From positions 496,001-560,000 of the forward strand of contig JAPFFF010000052.1 in NCBI GenBank assembly GCA_039105265.1: 64,000 nt of DNA, given 5' to 3'. Both the position numbers and the translations under genes were made by a program. The number at the start of each line of letters is the position of its first letter. The first letter of the stretch is position 1. Of the stretch, positions 57,101-64,000 are shown in pieces. The notes beneath the pieces are model-generated. The model had not been told where the DNA came from and ran no database searches. It was given only the letters and a program-made list of their open reading frames with translations. The DNA comes from Tritrichomonas musculus. Lineage: Eukaryota; Parabasalia; Tritrichomonadida; Tritrichomonadidae.

Positions 57101-58173
57101 GATTTCTTTTGACTTGTTATCATTTCTTTCAACGTACAAACAATGTTGTATTCATTGATGATCGTTGGATGTGGATGTTCTTCATATGATACAATTCGCA
57201 TCATTCCTGGATGTCCGCTCATTCGTTTCATGATATTATAATTATAAATGAAATTAGTTCGTTCTTCTTTACTCTCAAAAAATGTTTCAATGACCGTTTG
57301 AATGTATTTTTTATTCGTTTTCGGATTAACAATTAATGAGATCGTTTTTGAATCGGTATACTCAATAGTATTAACTTCCTCAAATTCGCTGATGTTGATC
57401 GTTGAGTTGTCAATCGTCGTGATTTCATTCAATTTGATGTTTTCATCATAAAATGTGTCAAAAAGATGTTTCACTTTAGAAGGAATGTTGATGCATGAAA
57501 TCGATGTGTTCATGAACGATAAAGGTTCGATCGTTTCAAGTTCCGATTCTTTCGAAATTTCAACATGTTCAAGTTTCTTGCAATTGAAAAATGATCCTTC
57601 ACAAACTTCGCGAACTTGACTTGGAATGAAGATGTTCTCAATAAAACTATCTGAAAATGCATAACGACCAATTCGTTTGATAAACGAAGGAATTATCAAA
57701 CTTTTCAAATCTCGTCGAACAAAAATCAGATTATCGTATTCTTCACTGTCAAAATTATTCTTTCTTTTACAAACAATCATCTTGTTGTCAATGTTCATCA
57801 ATTGTTTGTTACTTGGCATAACCGTAATTAATTTTAATTTTGATGCTCCCCGACAAAATCCTTCTTCTAATTCTTGCACACTAGTTGGAATGAAAAGACT
57901 TTCAATACCTGAAAATGAAAAAACATCTTTTTCGATTTTTTGAACTTTTGAATCTGCTGGGAAACTTAATGAATAAATCGATTTTGCATTTCGGAATGCA
58001 CCTTCTTTTATACTTATAACATTATATTCTTGATTATTGTATTTAATAAATTTTGGAATAAAAACATCACCACTCGCCTTATCGTTATTCACAACACTCG
58101 CTGTTTTATCTTCTTCATTGATACGATATATCAATTTATTAAATTTAATTATTTCTGAATGAATATTCATCAC
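54124..58173 (-). CDS. BspA-LRR / pseudokinase / Sel1-repeat protein (intact copy)
   Basis: The product has 1349 residues and is the one family member whose whole frame lies in the window without a break. Residues ~1-245 are BspA-type LRR; ~276-490 the degenerate kinase fold (IYIEELSSDKIYID in place of HRDLKPxN; LLISFIN in place of DFG); ~490-590 a charged linker; ~591-1340 about 21 Sel1 repeats, two with small insertions (HAAEDNTEALYFEYQLNGML). The end is KTNYESLKKRIK. There is no signal peptide. It is nearly identical to the copy at 46870-50481 in the head but differs in number and order of tail repeats, which suggests that the tail sets partner specificity. Bases 55850-56742 are shared with the gene to the left. 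Confidence 0.88.
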   Translation of the reverse strand: MMNIHSEIIKFNKLIYRINEEDKTASVVNNDKASGDVFIPKFIKYNNQEYNVISIKEGAFRNAKSIYSLSFPADSKVQKIEKDVFSFSGIESLFIPTSVQELEEGFCRGASKLKLITVMPSNKQLMNIDNKMIVCKRKNNFDSEEYDNLIFVRRDLKSLIIPSFIKRIGRYAFSDSFIENIFIPSQVREVCEGSFFNCKKLEHVEISKESELETIEPLSFMNTSISCINIPSKVKHLFDTFYDENIKLNEITTIDNSTINISEFEEVNTIEYTDSKTISLIVNPKTNKKYIQTVIETFFESKEERTNFIYNYNIMKRMSGHPGMMRIVSYEEHPHPTIINEYNIVCTLKEMITSQKKSISRSTVYQILYGLLRTIEFLSVHNIYIEELSSDKIYIDEYFRPRLLISFINKNQRLNEEINEYKLINEIRSYFELIYELVTGRTYKEDESLSNISSIKEDFFKEFLQKHLTINKTNNQNQPTISDIIEELESHKLEIIGNDEKEEIKISTYEKDINIFLSEYLTEIQEESTDNAFHSNILKGISSKNNKMKENKDNKERIRIKEEQLKEPSESESKIQCEKHLSKCDVSKMNKEELSKYYKQGADHGDVESMFKYAIMLSKGDGIDVDKREEAHYYKLAADQGHVKAMFKYAMMLSKGDGIEVNKREASEYYKRAADRGGVVSMFNYAVMVDQGDGIEIDKEEASRYYKVASEHGYASAMYNYAIMLSEGDGIEMNERESARYYKLAADKWHVKSMYNYAIMLSKGDGIETNKEEAVRYFKLASDKGYLKATFKYSKALLNGEGFDVNKKEAARLLKIIADHGDAEDKFKYAVMLSEGNQIEENKIEAAHYYKLAADQGHSESMFKYASMKYRGDGIEQNKKEAFQYFKYGATQGHVKSMFNYALMLLNGDGIEENKKEAARYYKQAADKDDADSMYNYAVMLDNGDGIEENKKEAARYYKLAIDIRNIDAMYNYAEMLSHGDGIVQSRIKAGQYYKMAADKGHVESKKVYGSMLSVGDYSKYDKKESARYYKLAADQGDEDSMGHYASMLYEGNGIKKDLKEAARYYKLAIDNGYKYSTFRYATMNYNGEGIEVNKKEAAKYYKIAADNGDTRSMMSYASMNYQGDGIAVNKSEAAKYFKHAAEDNTEALYFEYQLNGMLNYASMLYLGDGIEMNKKEAAQYLKFIADNGKSYAMLKYASMNYQGDGIAVNKVEAAKYFKLAADQEDDNGRIYYANMLATGDGIEVNKSEAAKYYKIAADKGDIRGKYGYANMLIKGEVIEMNRKILAQYYKQAADEGHIESMFNYGIMLEKGDGIKIDEKEALKYYKNAADKGHALSKTNYESLKKRIK

Positions 58174-58433
58174 AATAAAAAATTTAAAAATAAATTGACC
58201 AGACGGTTTTTATTTTTTTGTAAATCATTAAAAAAGTTGTTATTTTATATATTGAAAAAGTTGTAGTTTTTTTTTTTTTTTTATCAATATATCAATATAT
58301 ACAGTATCGAGTAAAATTTAATTCTCTAAAATATAAAAAATATTTGATTAAAGTAAATATAAATTTTTTGTTCAATATATTTTAATTAAAATGAAATATT
58401 GTAAAATATTTTAATGATTTGTATTTTAATTAT
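58174..58433. other. Spacer between two Sel1 genes
   Basis: 260 bp, AT-rich, with a poly(T) tract at about 58268-58282 and TCAATATA repeats after it. No gene seen. Confidence 0.55.
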
Positions 58434-61400
58434 TTATTCTTTGTCAGTTTTCTTTGAAGCAAGAACAAAATATTTATAAGCTTCTTTTTTGTCTGCCGCA
58501 ATTCCATCTCCTTTTGAAAGCATCATCGCATAATTGAAAATTGCCTTCGTGTGTCCTTGATCAGCTGCAAGTTTAAAATAACGAGCTGCTTCTGGCTTGT
58601 TTATTTTAATTCCATCTCCGTTATCATTCATGACAGCATAACTGAACATTGCATCAATATCTCCTTTATCTGCTGCAAGTTTATAATAATGAGCTGCTTC
58701 TTTTCTATTTTTTTCTATTCCATCTCCATTATCAAGCATAACAGCATATTTATGCATTGCTTTAATATCACCTTTATCTGCAGCAAGTTTGTAATAACGA
58801 GCTGCTTCATTCGTGTTCTTTTCTATACCTTCTCCATTTGAAAGCATAGATGCATATTTGTACATTGACTTAGCATGTCCATGATCAGCTGCAAGTTTAT
58901 AATAATGAGCTACTTCTTTCTTGTTCATCACGATAACATCATTATTATCAAGCATGGAAGCATATTTAATTGATGCATCAAGATGACCTTTGTCTGCTGC
59001 GAATTTATAATAACGAGCTGCTTCTCTTTTGTTTGCTTCAATTACATCTCCTTTATCAAGCATTTCTGCATAATGGAACATTGAATCAGGATCTTCACAA
59101 TCAGCTCCAAGCTTATAATAATGAGCTGCTTCAACTTTGTTCATTTCGATTCCATCACCATTCTCAAGCATCGAGGCATAATTAAACATTGATCTAACGT
59201 CTCCTTGATCGGCTGCAAGCTTATAATAACGAGATGCTTCAACTTTGTCCATTTCAATTCCATCTCCGTTATCAAGAATAATTGCATAATTGAACATCGC
59301 ATCAGCATCTCCTTGATCAGCTGCAAGCTTATAATAATGAAGAGCTTTTACTTTGTCTGTTTCAATTCCATCTCCATTTTCAAGCATGAGTGCATAATTG
59401 TACATTGACTTAATGTCTCCTTGATCAGCTGCAATCTTATAATAATGAGCTGCTTCTTTTTTATCTTCTTCAACTCCATCACCATCTTGAAGCATAAGTG
59501 CATAATTGTACATTGCTGTCGTATGCCCTTTGTCTGCTGCTTGCTTATAGTATATCGATGCTTCTTTCTTGTTCTTTTTAATTCCGTCTCCTTCATCAAG
59601 CATAAATGCATATTTAAACATTGCATCAATATTGCCTTGATCGGCTACAATTTTGTAATATTGAGCTGCTTCACTCTTGTTCATATCAATTCCTTCTCCA
59701 TTCTCAAGCATCCGTGCATAATGGTATATCGATAAAATATCTCCTTGGTCAACTGCAAGTTTATAATATTTGGCTGCTTCGGATTTGTTAGCTTTAATTC
59801 CATCACCATTATCATTCATGAGAGCATATGATAGCATCGATTTAATGTGTCCTAGGTCAGCGGCAGTTTTGAAATATTTTATAGCTTCCATCTTATTGAT
59901 TTCAATTCCGTCTCCATTGGCAACTTTTAATGCATAACTAAACATTGCTTGTGAATTTCCTTGATCTGCAGCATATTTATAACAGCGAACTGCTTCTGCT
60001 TTGTTTTGTGCTATACCATCTCCTTCATCAAGCATCATCCCATATGATAGAATCGATTCGATATGTCCTTTTTCGGCTGCTGATCTATAATATTTAGCTG
60101 CTTCACTCTTGTTGATTTCAATCCCGTCTCCATTAGCAACTTTTGATGCGTATTTAAACATTGCCTTAGGGTTTCCTTGATCTGCAGAAAATTTATAACA
60201 TTGAACTGCTTCATATTTGTTCTGTATTACACCATATCCATTATCAAGCATTTTCGCATATTTATATAATGCTTTATCGTGTCCTTGTTCTGCTGCAAGT
60301 TTGTAATAATGAGATGCTTCACTCTTGTTTTCTTCTATTCCTTCACCATTATCAAGCATTAATGCATAGTTATACATTGATTTAGTATGTCCTTTATCTG
60401 CTGCAAGTTTATAATAGTGAGCTGCTTTTCTTTTATTTGTTTCTATTCCTTCACCATTATCAAGCATTAATGCATAATTGAACATCGCTTTGACATGTTC
60501 TTTATCTGCTGCTGATTTGTAATACTTAGCAGCTTCAACCTTGTTTACTTCAATTCCATCGCCACCATCAAGCATGAGTGCATATTTGAACATTGCTTGT
60601 GAATTTCCTAGATCTGCAGCAAGTTTGAAATAGTGCGATGCTTTCTTTTTGTTCTCTTCTATTCCATCTCCTTCATCTAATAAGATAGCATATTGTAGCA
60701 TTGAATTAACATGATCTTGTTTTGCTGCAAGTTCATAATATTGAGCTGCCTCTTTCTTGTTCTTTTCAATTCCATCTCCTTTATCATGCAAATATGCATA
60801 TTTGAACATTGATTCAACATGTCCTTGATCTGCTGCTTGTTTGTAATAATGTGACGCTTCAACCTTGTTCTGTTCAATTATATCTCCTTGTTCAAGCATA
60901 TTGCCATAGCTGAACATCGATTCAATATCTCCTTGATCTGCCGCAAGCTTGTAATAATGTGATGCTTCTTTCTTGTTTATATCAACTCCATATATGTGTT
61001 CAAGCATCGATGCATATTTGAACATCGCTTTAGAATTTCCTTGGTCGGCTGACTGCTTGTAATAATATGCTGCCTCTTTCTTATTCTTTTCGATTCCATC
61101 TCCATTCTCAAGCATGATGGCATACCTGAACATCGCTCGTGATTCTCCCTGATCGGCTGCCAGTTTGTAGTAATGAGCTGCTTCGTTTTTATTCGTTTCA
61201 ACACCATTCCCATTGTCAAGTAAAATGGCATAATTGAACATCGCCTGAGTGTTCCCTAGATCAGCAGCTTGCTTGTAATAATGAGCCGCCTCTTTCTTAT
61301 TCATTTCAACTCCATCTCCATTATCAACCATGAATGCATAATTAAACATCCCGCTGATATGACCTTGATCAGCTGACTTTTTGTAATATTGTGATGCCAC

Positions 61401-64000
61401 GGTCTTGTTTATTTTAATGCCATCACCTTTGTCAAGCATGATCGCATAGTTGAACATCGCTCCTGAATTACCTGAGTCGGCTGAGAGTTTGTAATATTTC
61501 GCTGCTTCTTTCTTGTTTATTTCAACTCCATCCCCTTTATCAAGAAGAAATGCATAACTGAACATTGCTTGTGAATTGCCTTGTTCTGCTGCTTGTTTGC
61601 AGTATCGTAATGCTTCGCGTTTGTTTATTTCAACTCCATCTCCTGTCGTAAGCATGAATGCATAATTCAACATCGATTCAACATTTCCTCGATCGGCTGC
61701 AAGTTTGTAATATTTGGCTGCTTCTCTGTTATTCTTTTCTATTCCATCTCCTTCCGAAAGCAGAACTGCATAATTGAACATCGCATCGGAATCTCCTTGA
61801 TCTGCCGCAAGTTTGTAATAGTGGGCTGCTTCTCCCTTGTTGATTTCTACACCAACTCCTTTTTCGACAATAATCGCATAATTCACCATAGAATCAACAT
61901 GTCCTTGGTCTGCTGCTCGTTTGTAATATTGCGATGCTAATTCTTTGTTTTCGTTAATTCCATCGCCGTTTGATAACATCAGTGCATAACTAAACATTGA
62001 TTCAACATGTCCTTGATCTGATGCATTTTGATAATATTTAGATGCTTCTTTTTTATCAATTTTAATTCCATCGCCATTGTCACACATAACTGCATATTTA
62101 TACATTGATGCAACATGTCCTTGATCTGCTGCTTGCTTGAAGTATCGCGATGCTCCTGATTTATCCTCTTCTACTCCATCTCCTTCAAAGAGCATGATAC
62201 CATATTTATACATTGATTCAATATGGCCTTGATCTGCTGCAAGTTTAGTGAAATGAGCCCCTTCTTTCTTGTTAATTTCGACTCCATCACCTTTTGAAAG
62301 CATTTCTGCATATTCAATCATAGCATCAATATTTCCTTGATCGGATGAAAGCTTAAAAAATCTAGCTGCTTCCTTTTTGTTTATTTCAATACCATCGCCT
62401 TTTGAAAGCATAAATGCATAATATAACATCGCTCTAGGTTCTCCTTGATCAGCTGCAAGTTTATAATAATGAGCTGCTTCACGCTTGTTCTTTTCGATTC
62501 CTTCTCCTTCGGATAACATGATGCCATATTTCAACATCGAATCAACATCTCCTTGATCAGCCGCAAGTTTGTAATATTTCGCTGCTTCTTTCTTGTTTAC
62601 TTCAATCTCTTCTCCGTTATCAACCATGAGAGCATAATTATACATCGCAATAGTAACTCCTTGATCTGCTGCAAGCTTGTAATAATGTGCTGCTTCTTTC
62701 TTGTTTTTCTCGATTCCATCTCCGTTATCAAGCATGAATGCATAATTAACCATCGCCTTTCCATTTCCTTGATCTGTTGCAAGTTTAAAATAGTGAGCTG
62801 CTGCTTTCTTGTCAGTTTCAATACCATTTCCTTCGAAAGCCATATTTGCATAATTGAACATTGATTCAACATGTCCTTGATCTGCTGCAAGTTTGTAGTA
62901 TTGAGATGCTTCTTTTTTATTCATATAGATATCATCTCCATCAAAAAGCTTTTCTGCATAACTAACCATTGCATCAACAATTCCATGATCAGCAGCAAGT
63001 TTTAAATATTTGATGGCTTCCTTCTTGTTTATTTCAATGCCATCTCCATTTTCAATCATGATTGCATAATTAAACATTGCGTCTCTATCTCCTTGATCTG
63101 CAGCGAGTTTGTAATAGTGAGCTGCCTTTTTCTTGTTCTTATTGATTCCTTCTCCATTATCAAGCATGATGGCATACTTAATCATAGCATTTCTAACTCC
63201 TTGATCTGCAGCGAGTTTGTAATAGTGAGCTGCTTTCTTTTTGTTGGGTTCAATTCCATCTCCATTATCAAGCATTTTGGCATAATCATACATTGCATCT
63301 TTAATTCCTTGATCGGCTGCGAGTTTGTAGTAGTGAGCTGCTTCTTTCTTGTTAGTTTCGATTCCATCTCCATTTGAGAGCATCATACCATATTTGTACA
63401 TCGAATTAACATGACCTTGATCTGCTGCAAGCTTATAGTAATGAGCCTCTTCACTCTTCTTAATTTCAACTATTCCTCCTTTTGAAAGCATTTCTGCATA
63501 TTTAAACATTGCTTTGGCATTCCCGTTGTCAATAGAGAGCTTATAGTATTTAGATGCTTCTTCCTTGTTCTCAGAGATTCCATCTCCTTCATCAAGCATC
63601 AATGCATATTTGTACATTGAGTCAACATTTCCATGGTCCGCTGCATATTGATATAATTTAGATGCTTCAATCTTGTCTAATCCAATTACGTCGCCTTTTG
63701 AGAGCATATCTGCATACCTAGTCATAGCTTCTATATTTCCTTGATCAGATGAAAGTTTGAAATACTTGGCGGCTTCTTTCTTGTTCTTTTCAATACCATC
63801 TCCAATCGAAAGCATGATTGCATAATATAACATAGCTTTAGGTTCTCCTTGATCTGCTGCAAGTTTATAATAATGTGCTGCTTTACGCTTGTTCTTTTCT
63901 ATTCCTTCTCCTTCTGATGACATTATGCCATAATTTATCATCGAATCAACATCTCCTTGATCAGCCGCAAGTTTATAGTATTTCGCTGCTTCTTTCTTGT
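58434..64000 (-). CDS. Giant Sel1-repeat protein, 5' end outside the window
   Basis: The frame is open from the stop at 58434 to the window edge, at least 1854 residues. It consists of about 51 Sel1 repeats of 36 residues with almost no other sequence; it ends AYKYFVLASKKTDKE. An ATG at 63941 lies in mid-repeat (MINYGIMSSEGEGIEKNK) and the codons above it continue the repeat (KEAAKYYKLAADQGDVDS), so the true start, and probably an LRR-pseudokinase head, is beyond 64000. A higher-order period of 1404 bp (13 repeats) is visible at its 5' side. Superhelical Sel1 arrays of this length would form very long protein-binding scaffolds. No frame break was found. Confidence 0.85.
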   Translation of the reverse strand, partial: KKEAAKYYKLAADQGDVDSMINYGIMSSEGEGIEKNKRKAAHYYKLAADQGEPKAMLYYAIMLSIGDGIEKNKKEAAKYFKLSSDQGNIEAMTRYADMLSKGDVIGLDKIEASKLYQYAADHGNVDSMYKYALMLDEGDGISENKEEASKYYKLSIDNGNAKAMFKYAEMLSKGGIVEIKKSEEAHYYKLAADQGHVNSMYKYGMMLSNGDGIETNKKEAAHYYKLAADQGIKDAMYDYAKMLDNGDGIEPNKKKAAHYYKLAADQGVRNAMIKYAIMLDNGEGINKNKKKAAHYYKLAADQGDRDAMFNYAIMIENGDGIEINKKEAIKYLKLAADHGIVDAMVSYAEKLFDGDDIYMNKKEASQYYKLAADQGHVESMFNYANMAFEGNGIETDKKAAAHYFKLATDQGNGKAMVNYAFMLDNGDGIEKNKKEAAHYYKLAADQGVTIAMYNYALMVDNGEEIEVNKKEAAKYYKLAADQGDVDSMLKYGIMLSEGEGIEKNKREAAHYYKLAADQGEPRAMLYYAFMLSKGDGIEINKKEAARFFKLSSDQGNIDAMIEYAEMLSKGDGVEINKKEGAHFTKLAADQGHIESMYKYGIMLFEGDGVEEDKSGASRYFKQAADQGHVASMYKYAVMCDNGDGIKIDKKEASKYYQNASDQGHVESMFSYALMLSNGDGINENKELASQYYKRAADQGHVDSMVNYAIIVEKGVGVEINKGEAAHYYKLAADQGDSDAMFNYAVLLSEGDGIEKNNREAAKYYKLAADRGNVESMLNYAFMLTTGDGVEINKREALRYCKQAAEQGNSQAMFSYAFLLDKGDGVEINKKEAAKYYKLSADSGNSGAMFNYAIMLDKGDGIKINKTVASQYYKKSADQGHISGMFNYAFMVDNGDGVEMNKKEAAHYYKQAADLGNTQAMFNYAILLDNGNGVETNKNEAAHYYKLAADQGESRAMFRYAIMLENGDGIEKNKKEAAYYYKQSADQGNSKAMFKYASMLEHIYGVDINKKEASHYYKLAADQGDIESMFSYGNMLEQGDIIEQNKVEASHYYKQAADQGHVESMFKYAYLHDKGDGIEKNKKEAAQYYELAAKQDHVNSMLQYAILLDEGDGIEENKKKASHYFKLAADLGNSQAMFKYALMLDGGDGIEVNKVEAAKYYKSAADKEHVKAMFNYALMLDNGEGIETNKRKAAHYYKLAADKGHTKSMYNYALMLDNGEGIEENKSEASHYYKLAAEQGHDKALYKYAKMLDNGYGVIQNKYEAVQCYKFSADQGNPKAMFKYASKVANGDGIEINKSEAAKYYRSAAEKGHIESILSYGMMLDEGDGIAQNKAEAVRCYKYAADQGNSQAMFSYALKVANGDGIEINKMEAIKYFKTAADLGHIKSMLSYALMNDNGDGIKANKSEAAKYYKLAVDQGDILSIYHYARMLENGEGIDMNKSEAAQYYKIVADQGNIDAMFKYAFMLDEGDGIKKNKKEASIYYKQAADKGHTTAMYNYALMLQDGDGVEEDKKEAAHYYKIAADQGDIKSMYNYALMLENGDGIETDKVKALHYYKLAADQGDADAMFNYAIILDNGDGIEMDKVEASRYYKLAADQGDVRSMFNYASMLENGDGIEMNKVEAAHYYKLGADCEDPDSMFHYAEMLDKGDVIEANKREAARYYKFAADKGHLDASIKYASMLDNNDVIVMNKKEVAHYYKLAADHGHAKSMYKYASMLSNGEGIEKNTNEAARYYKLAADKGDIKAMHKYAVMLDNGDGIEKNRKEAAHYYKLAADKGDIDAMFSYAVMNDNGDGIKINKPEAARYFKLAADQGHTKAIFNYAMMLSKGDGIAADKKEAYKYFVLASKKTDKE
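62427..64000 (-). repeat. Higher-order Sel1 repeat, 13-unit (1404-bp) period
   Basis: The distinctive phrase around GCTCTAGG/GCTTTAGG at 62431 and 63835, and the GCCAT phrase at 62523 and 63927, are each exactly 1404 bp apart (13 x 108). The encoded units EGEGIEKNKREAAHYYKLAA and AADQGEPRAMLYY recur with them. Confidence 0.8.

Noticed and set aside
42700-63400. Many plus-strand frames with Cys/Phe-rich or Met/Gln/Leu-rich repeats opposite the Sel1 genes
   Set aside because: They are mirror frames of the 108-bp repeat; the minus-strand Sel1 pattern explains all of them.
36336-64000. Regular 108-bp periodicity that could be taken for a CRISPR-like or satellite array
   Set aside because: It is coding: the period equals 36 codons of Sel1 repeats, in frame over kilobases, with protein-level conservation.

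Overview
The window looks like nuclear DNA of a parabasalid protist close to Tritrichomonas or Trichomonas. The grounds are: very AT-rich spacers; long intronless genes; several starts that follow a TCA-Y-W initiator (the trichomonad Inr) by 1-20 nt; BspA-type leucine-rich repeats; TKL-like kinase relics; Sel1-repeat families; and a Maverick/Polinton element. The species is an inference and was not tested by any search.

Layout. (1) 1-~16273: most of a Polinton/Maverick. It carries an integrase (cut by the window edge), a major capsid protein, a small amphipathic virion-type peptide, a packaging ATPase, a protein-primed DNA polymerase B with an internal HNH-like zinc module, and about nine unassigned or accessory genes. 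It looks whole inside the window, with no obvious break. Its left end lies outside, and its right end is placed near a hairpin at 16233-16273 where base composition falls. (2) 16274-19264: AT-rich spacer and a transposase-like gene. (3) 19265-23582: a large foldback structure with two nearly identical 1.42-kb arms around a 1.48-kb centre and no convincing gene. (4) 23583-36335: ordinary host genes: an RBR-type E3 ubiquitin ligase, a pseudokinase, tRNA-Gly(GCC), an Asn-rich prion-like protein and a PA200/Blm10-type proteasome activator. (5) 36336-64000: a same-strand (minus) cluster of genes built from BspA-type LRR, a pseudokinase domain and strictly 36-residue (108-bp) Sel1 repeats. Interspersed are a broken BspA-LRR gene on the other strand, tRNA-Ile(AAT), a kinase/ankyrin relic and a homogeneous 23-bp minisatellite.

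How it fits together. The Polinton genes form a self-contained replication, packaging and integration set. The host block holds protein-turnover genes. The right half is a young, actively rearranging family. Three paralogues share an almost identical LRR-pseudokinase head, while their Sel1 tails differ widely in length. One gene is split by an in-frame TGA, another is spread over three reading frames, and a third is a truncated chimera sharing about 0.9 kb almost identically with its neighbour. None of the heads shows a signal peptide or membrane segment, so these are probably cytoplasmic scaffold-like proteins. This LRR-pseudokinase-Sel1 cluster is my best candidate for an undescribed system, and the foldback element is the second.
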